This document shows positions 56,196 to 64,000 of a DNA stretch of 64,000 bases, piece by piece. The notes under the pieces are model-generated. The model made no database searches and had not been told where the DNA came from. It saw nothing but the letters and a program-made list of their open reading frames with translations. A program made the position numbers and the translations under genes. This DNA is from Bacteroidota bacterium (GTDB taxonomy: Bacteria > Bacteroidota > Bacteroidia > 2-12-FULL-35-15), in assembly GCA_947479085.1 (NCBI GenBank), contig CANJYB010000010.1, forward strand, positions 82,741 to 146,740. The letters are read 5' to 3'. The number at the start of each line of letters is the position of its first letter. Position 1 is the stretch's first letter.

Positions 56196-57482
56196 ATGCG
56201 TATATTTATTATTTCAGTTATACTTTACATTGTTGGTTTCAATTGCTTTGCACAGGATACAACTGTTCAGGCAAAAATAAAATACTATACCGAAAAATCA
56301 GAAAAATACCTGGATAAAGAAAAAGCACTTTCCGGATTTTATTCTATTGATAAAAGTGGAATAAAAATGTTTGCTTCGGCACATGCCAAAACAAATAACA
56401 AAAATGAATTCTTTATCAGCTGGGATGATTTCAGGCAATTCAATAACCTGAAACAGGATTCCAGTTTTAAGATATACAAACAAGGGAAATTTGTAAGCAA
56501 TAAATCAGTCAAAAACAGTTCGCCAGGAATAATTTCGGGAGAAAAAAAATTATCCGGTTATAGAATAGCTATTGATGCCGGGCACATTGCGGGTGATATG
56601 GAAATGGGAGAAATAGAAAAAAAGGAGATAAAATTCAAACGTGATTCTTTGAATGGATTAAATGATTCCATCTCGTTTTCTGAAGGGATGCTCACCTTTG
56701 CCACTGCCAAATTATTAAAAGAAAAACTAGAAACTGAAGGAGCAAAAGTTTTTATGACACGTACCTTCAATGGAGGTTCCGCATTTGGGGTAACTTTTGA
56801 TAGTTGGTTAAACTCTTCTTACAAACATGCAATAGATAGTTTATCTAAAATAGGGGAAATAACTTTAGAAAAAAAGAAATGGTACTTAAGCAGCAAATGC
56901 ACCAAACGGGATAAATTCAGGCTAATATTTAAAGACATCGAGTTGCAGAAACGTGGAGAAATTATTAATAATTACAATCCTGATTTTACAATTATCATTC
57001 ATTACAATGTGGATGAAACCAATACAGGGTGGACAAAACCAGGCACAAAAGATTTTAACATGACATTTGTTGGAGGTGCCTTTATGAAAAGTGATTTATC
57101 GTCCATTGATAAACGATTTGAATTTTTAAGATTATTAGTGAGTAATGATCTTGAAAATTCAATTGCATTAAGTTCAGCGGTAGTTCAAAGTTTTGAAAAA
57201 ACATTAAATATAAAAACCACCAACTCATCGGATGCAACATATTTGATAAAAAGCTGCTTGCCTGCAAATGAAAAAGGAGTGTATTGTCGTAATCTCCAGT
57301 TAACCCGATTTGTTCATGGCCCTTTGGTATATGGCGAAACACTTTACCAGGATAATAAGAATGAATGTGTTTTATTAAATAAAGAAACAGATAAAACAAA
57401 AAACCAGAGAGTTCAGCAAGTGGCAGAAGCATATTATAATGGTATATTAAATTATGTAAACAATAGTTCATCAAAAAAATGA
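56196..57482 (+). CDS. N-acetylmuramoyl-L-alanine amidase-like exported protein
   Basis: Predicted cell-wall amidase-like protein, 428 aa from ATG 56196. The signal peptide is MRIFIISVILYIVGFNCFA. The Amidase_3-type start is RIAIDAGHIAGDMEMGEIE, with the zinc-binding His and Glu (near residue 128), then KLLKEKLETEGAKVFMTRTFN. A large insert follows before the second ligand region (FTIIIHYNVDE). The longer frame from 56121 runs through a CACAGAG-type repeat (56158-56195). Enzymatic activity is inferred. Confidence 0.75.
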   Translation: MRIFIISVILYIVGFNCFAQDTTVQAKIKYYTEKSEKYLDKEKALSGFYSIDKSGIKMFASAHAKTNNKNEFFISWDDFRQFNNLKQDSSFKIYKQGKFVSNKSVKNSSPGIISGEKKLSGYRIAIDAGHIAGDMEMGEIEKKEIKFKRDSLNGLNDSISFSEGMLTFATAKLLKEKLETEGAKVFMTRTFNGGSAFGVTFDSWLNSSYKHAIDSLSKIGEITLEKKKWYLSSKCTKRDKFRLIFKDIELQKRGEIINNYNPDFTIIIHYNVDETNTGWTKPGTKDFNMTFVGGAFMKSDLSSIDKRFEFLRLLVSNDLENSIALSSAVVQSFEKTLNIKTTNSSDATYLIKSCLPANEKGVYCRNLQLTRFVHGPLVYGETLYQDNKNECVLLNKETDKTKNQRVQQVAEAYYNGILNYVNNSSSKK

Positions 57483-57567
57483 AAGTTTCCGCAGAGCAAA
57501 CAGTCAATTAAATAAAAATGTATTTTTACTTCTCAATACTTAAGTTTTACTTTCTACTTTAAAATAA

Positions 57568-58491
57568 ATGAAAAAAACAATCCTCTTCCTTTTTATATCG
57601 TGCCTCTCCTTTTCCTTTGGGCAAAACCTTAAGCTGGTGGATAGCTTGCAGCGTTTACTGCCAAGCGTTCCTGATACCACAAAGCTTCATTTCCTCAGTG
57701 ACATGTCATGGGAATTAAGAACCGAAAATAAATCCAAAGCCCTGGACCTCGCAAAACAGGAACTCGAACTTGCTCAAACCCTTAATATCCCAAAAGCAAT
57801 TGCCCAGGGTCATAACGATGTTGGTATTATTTATTTCCAAAAAGGAAACATGGCCGAAGCCCTTTCCTCTTATATGCAATCATTAGCAATTCGCGAAAAG
57901 TTGAACGACAAAAATCTTATTGCTTCCTCATTAAATAAAATAGCCCTCATCTATCATGACATGGGAAAATATTCCGAGGCACTGGAAATGCAATTAAAAA
58001 TTCTTAATATATATCAGGAACAAAATAATCTTAAATATATTTCTTACACCTATAATAATATAGGTGAGTTGTATAATCAACAGAACAACTATGACAAGGC
58101 ATTGGAATACTGGGACAAGGTAATAGATATTAATTTAAAACTGGGTGACAAATACACTCTTGGAGGAAGTTATTCAGGTCGTGCAATTATTTATGAAAAA
58201 CAAAAAAAATACGATTTAGCAATTGAAAGTTTGAACAAAGGTGCTCAGCTATTTCTTGAAATCCGGGATTATGACGACTATTCTGCCTGCATGAATAATT
58301 TGGGACAGGTATACAGAGATTTAGGAGAAAATAAAAAAGGGCTTCAGGCCTATCATAACGCCCTTGACATGAGTATTAAATATGACGATGCACATGGACA
58401 GGCAAAATATTTATGTAACATTGGTCTTGTGGAAATAGAAGAGGGACCGCACATATCCCTAAGATTATTTTCTAACTTTATAACATATTAA
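57568..58491 (+). pseudogene. TPR-repeat protein gene truncated by the IS element
   Basis: N-terminal part of a TPR protein with a signal peptide (ending SFGQ). At least five tetratricopeptide repeats run from about residue 60, e.g. AEALSSYMQSLAIREKL and ALEYWDKVIDINLKLGDKY. Native sequence stops at 58445. The last 15 codons (after EIEEG) are read from the IS left end. Its lost C-terminus could have held a kinase, phosphatase or LuxR domain, as in similar proteins; none remains to the right of the IS. Confidence 0.85.
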
Positions 58492-58502
58492 AAATCAATA
58501 AA

Positions 58503-59474
58503 ATGTCAACAAATATACTAAATGTAGCAAAACAGTACGATACACAGGCGAAATGCCTATCGTATTTGATAAAACTAAGATGGGGAAAAACTGTAAAGTG
58601 TCCTTCTTGTGATAGTAATAAGGTAAGAGATATTGTAGGTCAACAGGGGCGGTACTTCTGCCAAAACTGTAAAACGCAGTTTTCGGTGTTTACCGACACT
58701 ATTTTTGAGGGGCTACTCATTCCTTTACCAAAAGTTTTCGGGGTAATAGCATTGTTCTTAAACGCTAAAAGCGGTATGGCTGCTAAGGAGATACAGCGTA
58801 ATTTTGAAATGACGTATAAGAGTTGCTATTATTTGGCAATGCGTTTACGTGTCGGATGCCTTGTAAATGCTACTAAATTGCATGGAATTATCGAAATGGA
58901 CGAGAGTTATTTTGGAGGTCGTGCAAGAAAAAAGAACAAGAAAATGCCTGATAATGAACCAAGTCTTTCGGGTAGTAGCCAAACAAATAACCGTAAACGT
59001 CAAATGAATATGGTGTCGGTGGCTGGGATGGTTCAACGGAAAGGAAATGTAAAGACACAGGTTATAGAAAAGCTAACAAGACGTAATTTGTTGGCTATGC
59101 TTAAGCATTATGCAAGTAAGGATAATTCTATCCTTGTTACTGATGGTTTTAAGTCTTACAAAGATTTGGATAACTACATAGACCACCTTGTTATAAACCA
59201 TTCAAAGGAATTTAGCAGGGGAATAACCCACATTAATACTATTGAAAATTTTTGGGGTTACGTAAAGAATAGTATTAAAGGCAGTTACAAAGCCATTAGT
59301 AAAAAGTATTTGCCATTTTATTTAGTTGAGTTTGAGTGGAAATATAACCACCGTAATTTTAAGGGCAACCAGTTTGAAGCATTTCTTAAAAATGCTTTGA
59401 GCCAACCAAAAGAACTATACCATTGGAAAGCTAAATCAAGTAAAGAAGTGAAGGAGGTGGCGTATGGTAAATAA
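58503..59474 (+). CDS. IS1595 family transposase (ISXO2-like)
   Basis: DDE-type transposase, 323 aa. The N-terminal zinc ribbon has CPSC (33-36) and CQNC (53-56). Catalytic acidic residues are D133 in EMDESYFGG and D214 in VTDGFKSY. The third site is in the INTIENFWGYVK stretch (245-256), as in IS1595 enzymes. The ORF is full length with no frameshift, so the element may be functional. Confidence 0.93.
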   Translation: MSTNILNVAKQYDTQAKCLSYLIKLRWGKTVKCPSCDSNKVRDIVGQQGRYFCQNCKTQFSVFTDTIFEGLLIPLPKVFGVIALFLNAKSGMAAKEIQRNFEMTYKSCYYLAMRLRVGCLVNATKLHGIIEMDESYFGGRARKKNKKMPDNEPSLSGSSQTNNRKRQMNMVSVAGMVQRKGNVKTQVIEKLTRRNLLAMLKHYASKDNSILVTDGFKSYKDLDNYIDHLVINHSKEFSRGITHINTIENFWGYVKNSIKGSYKAISKKYLPFYLVEFEWKYNHRNFKGNQFEAFLKNALSQPKELYHWKAKSSKEVKEVAYGK

Positions 59475-59688
59475 TGTATTTTTATTAGCTATTATAGGTA
59501 TTTCTTTTATGGGTATTTGCATAATTATTTTATCAATATCTATAATTATTGAGCAAAGAAAACGAAATAAAATTTTGTTTCAAGAAACAAACGGTATAAG
59601 TAATTTACTATTTTTTATCATTACCCGAACCATTTGCAAATCTTCCAAGCGCATATCCGACAAGAGAACCCATAATAGTTCCAATTGA
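59464..59688 (+). CDS. possible small membrane protein, IS passenger
   Basis: A 74-aa ORF whose ATG overlaps the transposase stop. Residues 4-30 form a strong membrane helix, followed by a basic segment. Its last 27 codons overlap the minus-strand passenger gene, so only the first part is likely meaningful. No family recognised. It may be a real protein translated by coupling or a chance ORF. Confidence 0.35.
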   Translation: MVNNVFLLAIIGISFMGICIIILSISIIIEQRKRNKILFQETNGISNLLFFIITRTICKSSKRISDKRTHNSSN

Positions 59689-59970
59689 ATTTTCTTTTAG
59701 AATGCCATTAAGACCAAGTATAATGATTGTTATTAAAATGAATGTAACCAACATGCTAAATATCTTTAATCCTGTATTATCATGGCTGTATTTAGCTTGT
59801 ATCCATGTTTTAATTAAACCTGTCAATTGCTCTAAAGCTAACCTAAGCATATTTAACTCAGCATTTTTTGAATTGTTTATTTCTTCATTTGTTGGGGGAG
59901 TAATATTTTCTTTGTTTTCAGAATTTATTTTCCCTGCATCATCCTTATTTTCATTTTGGTTATTTTCCAT
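59608..59970 (-). CDS. small membrane protein, IS passenger
   Basis: A 120-aa protein encoded inside the IS ends, on the opposite strand to the transposase. The N-terminus is Asn/Glu-rich and disordered (about 1-35). A helix (about 38-65) and two membrane segments (about 70-90 and 95-112) follow, the latter glycine-rich (GTIMGSLVGYALG). Function unknown. Its place between transposase and right repeat makes it a passenger of the element. Its 3' end overlaps the 59464 ORF. Confidence 0.7.
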   Translation of the reverse strand: MENNQNENKDDAGKINSENKENITPPTNEEINNSKNAELNMLRLALEQLTGLIKTWIQAKYSHDNTGLKIFSMLVTFILITIIILGLNGILKENSIGTIMGSLVGYALGRFANGSGNDKK

Positions 59971-60219
59971 TAGTCGTATTATTTTTATTACAAATATAAA
60001 TATTAAAGTACATACGAATAAAATAATTATCTATATACAAAAAATAATCTTAGGGATATGTGCGGTGTTTTGTAAAGGAAAGAACTTACTCTAATATAAA
60101 ATCGAATGAAGGCGAAGGGCTTTGAAAAGGAGAGAAAACAGGATTTGGTAAAACTGATTACCCGAGTATTACCCGAAGATTAGCACAATAATGCCTATTG
60201 AATGACAATATTATTCTTG

Positions 60220-60618
60220 CTAATTTTCGAAGGTAGAGTAATTAAATTTCATTTTGAGTACCGATGCAAAGTCAACACCTAACTGATGCATGTCTTCATC
60301 CTCTGATTCGTAAGACCAGTTAACAGTAATTGAATTTCCGCTGGTTTCAGAACTTTTAAGAAGTTTTATGATTTCGAATACCTGTTTGCTTGCAGAAGTA
60401 TGCAGAAAGTCGAAAGATATATTCAATTCGGTTTTTACAGGTTTCGTTTTCAAATAACTTTCCAGCCATTCAAACACAGGATTAAAAAATGTTTTAGAAT
60501 TAGGTGGCAGCGTATGCCCTTTCATGGTTAATACTCCTGTTTCGTTATCGAAAGCAATGAGTGTGGCTGGTGTTGGTTCGGTGATAACCAGTTTTTGTAA
60601 TCGTGGTGTTTCCTGCAT
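60220..60618 (-). CDS. DUF1987 / SiaC-type regulatory phosphoprotein
   Basis: 132-aa protein of the DUF1987 family. In Pseudomonas the family member SiaC is phosphorylated by SiaB and dephosphorylated by SiaA, and controls c-di-GMP synthesis. The N-terminal half (TPRLQKLVITEPTPATLIAFD, GHTLPPNSKTFFNPVFEWLESYL) is characteristic. No kinase or PP2C partner is in the window; the truncated TPR gene across the IS is the only nearby signalling candidate. Confidence 0.85.
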   Translation of the reverse strand: MQETPRLQKLVITEPTPATLIAFDNETGVLTMKGHTLPPNSKTFFNPVFEWLESYLKTKPVKTELNISFDFLHTSASKQVFEIIKLLKSSETSGNSITVNWSYESEDEDMHQLGVDFASVLKMKFNYSTFEN

Positions 60619-60899
60619 GGTTTTAGTAGTTTAAAATATTTTTACTTCCTCTCCACTCTATCTTTAAATTTGCCTCTAAGGTATAATTTTTTTAGATTAA
60701 AAGGAGTGAAAAAATAATTTAGGAACTATTGTAAAGAAAGACAATGCGCAGCATATTTTATTTTTAATAAAAAAAGCAATAATTAAGTATAACATCGCCA
60801 ATGCGAAAAATACAATTTCCCACATCGAAAATAATGTGTGCGCCAGCAAGTTATTTTAAGACCATTTCTTTAAAAAGTAAAACCAACAACAAACTAAGT

Positions 60900-61067
60900 A
60901 ATCCCATTTCCTAACAAAGCAATAGCTTTTCCAAGCCAGCCAAGGTCATTTCTAACCATAGTAACCCAATAACTAATCATAGTATTCACGTTTCCAACCA
61001 TACCAAGGTCATTTCTAACTATAGTAAGGTCATTTCTAACAATAGTATATCCTCATACTATTTTACG
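60900..61067. repeat. intergenic 21-bp degenerate array (array C)
   Basis: Eight consecutive 21-bp units, beginning at 60900, 60921, 60942 and on to 61047. The best-conserved form is AAGGTCATTTCTAACNATAGT (60942, 61005 and 61026); the others keep only parts. Further weak units may run to about 61130. It lies in the 629-bp gap between DUF1987 and dnaN. No gene is convincing there. Confidence 0.85.
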
Positions 61068-61183
61068 AACCCTCATAACCAGTCAGTTACCATTAAATCA
61101 AGCTATACTATTTACTTTTTACTATTTAATAATTAGTTCAAACAAAACCAGCATCTAAAGCAAAAAGGAAGAAAAAGGGCATA

Positions 61184-61229
61184 AAAAAAGCTGTTCTTTG
61201 ATTTGGTTAAACCAAAGAACAGCTTTTGA
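61184..61229 (-). terminator. intrinsic terminator after dnaN
   Basis: AGCTGTTCTTTG (61191-61202) and CAAAGAACAGCT (61215-61226) form a 12-bp stem. On the minus strand a T run follows. It lies 19 bp after the dnaN stop. Confidence 0.85.
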
Positions 61230-61247
61230 GGGTATAAGTAATCAGGC

Positions 61248-62369
61248 TTAGCTATTAAGCATTACCGGCATTACCAGCATCAGAATTTCTTCTGCTTCGT
61301 TGTCTTTTTCGGTAGGTAATAATATACCTGCACGGTTAGGGGCACTCATTTCCAGGTTAATGTTTTCGCAACTTAGGTTGCTTAGCATTTCGGCAAGGAA
61401 CTTGGAATTAAATCCTATTTCCATGTCTTCTCCTGCATACTGGCAAGTAAGGCGTTCGCTGGCTTCGTTAGCAAAATCCAAATCTTCTGCAGAAATACTT
61501 AGTTCGCTTCCTGCAATTTTTAAACGCACCTGGTGGGTGGTTTTGTTGGAGAAAATGGATACCCTGCGGATGGAACTTAAAAAGGAAACACGGTCTACAG
61601 TTAACTTGTTAGGGTTTTCTTTAGGAATAACGGCCTCATAGTTCGGGTATTTGCCATCTATCAGTCGGCATACCAGTTTGGTATTTTCGAACGAAAAGAA
61701 TGCATTTGTATTGTTGTATTCTATTTTTACATTTCCTGTTACTCCCGGCAGGGTGTTTTTCAAAAGGTTTAATGGTTTTTTAGGAATGATGAAAGAGGAA
61801 GCTGATTCAGCATGTGCATCGTTTCTGCGGTAGCGCACCAGTTTGTGAGCATCTGTAGCCACAAAAATAATGTTTTCGGGAGATAACTGGCAGAATACCC
61901 CTGACATTACCGGGCGTAATTCATCGTTTCCGGTAGCAAATATAGTTTTGTTAATGGCAGATGCCAGAACAGCTGCATCCAACTCCAGCGTGGAAGTCGA
62001 TTCGATATTGGGCAATTTAGGAAATTCGTTCCCGTCATGGCCTGTCAGTTTGTATTTACCATAATCGGAAATAATCTCAATTCCGAATTTGTTTTCGTCA
62101 ATACTGAATGTTAATGGCTGGTCAGCAAATGTTTTAAGCGTTTCGAGCAAAAGTTTTGCCGGAACGGCTATGCTACCGGTATCTTTAGATTCGATGGCCA
62201 CTATGGTGGTCATGGTAGTTTCGAGGTCGGAAGCCGAAATTTTCAATTGATTGTTATCAATATCGAATAAAAAATTATCCAAAATGGGTAATGAGTTATT
62301 GGAGCTGAGCACACCGCTAACGGCCTGTAATTGTCTTAATAATGAGGTGCTGGAAACTATAAATTTCAT
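61248..62369 (-). CDS. dnaN: DNA polymerase III beta subunit (sliding clamp)
   Basis: Ring-shaped clamp that tethers the replicative polymerase to DNA, 373 aa in three similar domains. N-terminal motif is MKFIVSSTSLLRQLQAVSGVL. ATGNDELRPVMSGVFCQL lies mid-protein, and the C-terminus ends in MLVMPVMLN. dnaA and recF are not adjacent, as is usual in this phylum. A TACATTTG -7 box (plus 62416-62423) is 46 nt upstream. Confidence 0.97.
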   Translation of the reverse strand: MKFIVSSTSLLRQLQAVSGVLSSNNSLPILDNFLFDIDNNQLKISASDLETTMTTIVAIESKDTGSIAVPAKLLLETLKTFADQPLTFSIDENKFGIEIISDYGKYKLTGHDGNEFPKLPNIESTSTLELDAAVLASAINKTIFATGNDELRPVMSGVFCQLSPENIIFVATDAHKLVRYRRNDAHAESASSFIIPKKPLNLLKNTLPGVTGNVKIEYNNTNAFFSFENTKLVCRLIDGKYPNYEAVIPKENPNKLTVDRVSFLSSIRRVSIFSNKTTHQVRLKIAGSELSISAEDLDFANEASERLTCQYAGEDMEIGFNSKFLAEMLSNLSCENINLEMSAPNRAGILLPTEKDNEAEEILMLVMPVMLNS

Positions 62370-62415
62370 ATCTTAAAATTAGTTAGTAATTGATTTTTTG
62401 CTTAAAAATTTTGAA

Positions 62416-62423
62416 CAAATGTA
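62416..62423 (-). promoter_or_regulatory. -7 box of dnaN
   Basis: The minus strand reads TACATTTG (TAnnTTTG), 46 nt before the dnaN ATG. No -33 TTTG is seen at the usual distance. Confidence 0.5.
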
Positions 62424-62684
62424 GTCTATTTACATAAAAATTAAACCGAGGTAAATTTAAGTTTACAACAGGTTTTTCAACAAAACAAATTAGTGTTTTC
62501 GGGGGTTCTATCAAATCGGTTGATAAAGTTTCGACATATTTGAGGGGTGTTTTTTTGAGAATTTAAAAGCAAGGAGGTGATGTTAGGTAGGCTTCAACTA
62601 ATAAGCAGCATAGACAAAATAAGCATGGGCCAGAGGGGGATGAAGAACAAAAAGGTGATAATGAAACATGTGAGGAATGCTGAC

Positions 62685-62970
62685 GGTTTATGGTAAGGTG
62701 GTATTCGGATTATGGTGAGGTGGTAAACGGTTTATGGTATGAGGACAACCGGTTATGGTAAGGTGGGTAATGGTTTATGGTTTGGTGGATAACCGTTTAT
62801 GGTATGGTGGGTAATGATTTATGGGAAGAGGGCAATCGTTTATAGTATGGTGGGTAGTGGTTTATTGTATGGTGGGTAGTGGTTTATTGTATGGGGGGTA
62901 ATCGTTTATTGTAAGGGGGGTAACCGTCTAAAGAAAAGGGGGAAAGTGGATAATGGTATGGTAATTAGCA
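62685..62970. repeat. intergenic 21-23-bp degenerate array (array D)
   Basis: Thirteen units with the pattern GGTTTATGGTATGGTGGGTAAT. Starts are at 62685, 62707, 62729, 62751, 62772, 62794, 62816, 62837, 62859, 62881, 62903, 62925 and 62948. Spacing is mostly 22 bp, twice 21 and once 23. The plus strand is strongly G-rich and C-poor. This is the only array with small indels. It is upstream of dnaN in a 1349-bp gene-free stretch. Confidence 0.88.
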
Positions 62971-63110
62971 TTTTAATTGTTTGGGAAGGATAATTTTACC
63001 ATAATTTGCTCTCTATTAGAGATAAATTATATATGTTGACAGAATTTGAAAACTGTCAATTTGTTTTGTTTAGCTGTTTTTTAATTTTCTGCCGATTTGC
63101 AACAATATTG

Positions 63111-63383
63111 ATTCATCCTATTGGGATAATCGTTCATCCTACCCGACCAATAATTATTGCTATTGGGATAATCGTTCATCTTACAAGATAAATCATTATT
63201 CCTATTGGAATAATCGTTCATCCTATCCGAGTAATCATTATTCATATTGGAATAATCGTTCATCCTATCCGAGTAATCGTTATTCCTATTGGGATAATCA
63301 CTTATCCTATCCGATCAATCATTATTCCTATTCAGACAATCATTCATCCTATCCGAATAATGATTATCCCTTTTGGAAGGATG
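63111..63383. repeat. intergenic 21-bp array with alternating unit types (array E)
   Basis: Thirteen units of exactly 21 bp, starting 63111, 63132 and on to 63363. Two types mostly alternate: ATTATTCCTATTGGAATAATC and GTTCATCCTATCCGAGTAATC, giving a 42-bp super-period. The first type is itself nearly palindromic (ATTCCNATTGGAAT). It lies between array D and a pair of perfect palindromes at 63435-63470. Confidence 0.92.
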
Positions 63384-63434
63384 GTTATTGTCACTTTTTT
63401 GTGGTTTTTAACAAAAATCAACGATTTTTTGTTG

Positions 63435-63470
63435 TACTGAAATTCAGTAAAGTGCTACTGAAATTCAGTA
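63435..63470. repeat. two identical 15-bp palindromes 21 bp apart
   Basis: TACTGAAATTCAGTA occurs at 63435-63449 and again at 63456-63470. Each is perfectly symmetric about its centre, and the start-to-start distance is 21 bp. They look like paired sites for a dimeric DNA-binding protein on one face of the helix, about 250 bp upstream of the 63719 gene. Confidence 0.85.
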
Positions 63471-63718
63471 CGGTTTTTAGGGGTAAATCTTCGTAAAGGC
63501 CTGAAAACATTGAAATCATGTTTTACCAAAAAAACACTGGATATTAAAGGAACGGATATATTGTGTTAATTTGTTGAAGAAATAACAACTCTTTCACTTT
63601 AATTATACATACATGAGTAGATATAATTACATATACGTTTTCCCTCCCGAATGCGGTGTTTGTTGCTATGACAGTGATTAAACAATTACATTAAAAATAA
63701 TATTAAAACTATAGAAAT

Positions 63719-64000
63719 ATGAAAAAAATTAAATATATACTATCTGCCGTGGTAATAGCTATGGCAGCAATGCTTCCCGGGCAGATGAAAGCACAAAGTG
63801 CGGGCACATTAGAATTTGCTTTAAGTTCAGACAGTGTTGCTATTGGCGACTTTTTAACAATTACAAATAATTCTTCAGGATTTGCATCTAATGCGATATA
63901 CTTCTGGAGTTTTGGTGATATTTGCTTTATTTCATCGGGGTCAGGAGTAAAACCCGATTCTGCTTTTAGTTGTAAAGATTCCACCACAGGTACCAGCCTG
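63719..64000 (+). CDS. exported protein with PKD-like start, 3' end outside the window
   Basis: Open frame of 94 codons running off the window end. The signal peptide is MKKIKYILSAVVIAMAAMLP (cleavage likely after KAQS). A beta-sandwich start follows, with SVAIGDFLTITNNSSG and the PKD/surface-protein motif YFWSFGD. This fits a large secreted, perhaps T9SS-exported, protein. The ATG has an AT-rich upstream region. Function unknown. Confidence 0.75.
   Translation, partial: MKKIKYILSAVVIAMAAMLPGQMKAQSAGTLEFALSSDSVAIGDFLTITNNSSGFASNAIYFWSFGDICFISSGSGVKPDSAFSCKDSTTGTSL

Larger units (their letters stand above)
58446..60066. mobile_element. IS1595-type element with passenger ORFs
   Basis: The 1621-bp element is bounded by perfect 26-bp inverted repeats (58446-58471 and 60041-60066), whose outer end is ACCGCACATATCCC. 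It carries the transposase (58503-59474) and about 570 bp of extra DNA with two small membrane-protein ORFs before the right end. The adjacent 8 bp (GAAGAGGG left, GTTTTGTA right) do not match, so no target duplication is visible. Confidence 0.9.

Noticed and set aside
60106..60183. A 25-aa ORF just right of the IS (MKAKGFEKERKQDLVKLITR)
   Set aside because: Probably a chance ORF or remnant of a deleted gene; too short to assign.
63006..63263. ORFs on both strands in array E
   Set aside because: They exist only because of the 21-bp period, are stopped by natural in-unit codons, and overlap each other.
63613..63681. A 22-aa Cys-containing peptide ORF (MSRYNYIYVFPPECGVCCYD)
   Set aside because: Short, no clear ribosome site or conservation evidence; it could be a leader peptide but cannot be supported.
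62370..63718. Replication origin with iterons next to dnaN
   Set aside because: No TTATCCACA-type DnaA boxes were seen, dnaA is not adjacent, and similar arrays occur far from dnaN. The arrays are not specific to this locus.

Overview
The window is a low-GC chromosomal segment from a member of the Bacteroidota. The evidence is the TAnnTTTG -7 promoter boxes, a type IX secretion sorting domain, the DUF1573, DUF4249 and DUF2752 families, a long-form NusB, leucine dehydrogenase, the fused acyl-CoA mutase IcmF and the futalosine menaquinone pathway. Nearly all genes are core-genome genes. No tRNA, rRNA or CRISPR array was seen.

Layout. 0-8.6 kb is a leftward block: phosphoesterase, NAD(P)HX repair enzyme, coaE, YbbR, yajC, DUF1573, nusB and leucine dehydrogenase. 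8.8-15.5 kb runs rightward: ABC exporter, paaZ, a frameshifted cupin gene, an unknown protein, an enoyl-CoA hydratase and DUF3817. 15.5-22.8 kb has a DbpA-like helicase, an M23 peptidase, an APC permease, an unknown lipoprotein, a serine hydrolase and a MerR regulator. 22.8-28.5 kb has hldD, mqnD-mqnB, a PTPS/folE pterin pair, a BI-1 protein and fabD. 29-34.8 kb has two beta-barrel proteins, small envelope proteins, hutU and a PLP enzyme. 34.9-42.3 kb has enolase, citrate synthase, a YcaQ-type glycosylase, a T9SS cargo protein, a radical SAM protein, a GNAT enzyme and an AIM24 protein. 42.4-52.7 kb has icmF, an unknown protein, pheT, an FnIII protein and dnaK. 52.8-64 kb has DUF4249, panB, an RluA enzyme, arfB, an amidase, a TPR gene cut by an IS1595-type element with passenger ORFs, DUF1987, dnaN and the start of an exported protein.

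The most unusual content is non-coding. Seven intergenic regions hold degenerate tandem arrays whose unit sequences differ completely from locus to locus. All keep a 21-bp period (22 bp in one), close to two turns of B-DNA, and six of the seven show no indels in register. Several contain perfect inverted repeats or units whose core is reverse-complemented in place. Two identical 15-bp palindromes near the right end also lie exactly 21 bp apart.

A second layer is dispersed palindromic elements. Three sit in frame inside conserved enzymes (two in hutU, one in icmF), and two of these have close relatives between genes elsewhere in the window. A third pattern is five genes whose -7 box ends only 3-6 nt before the start codon, which suggests leaderless mRNAs.
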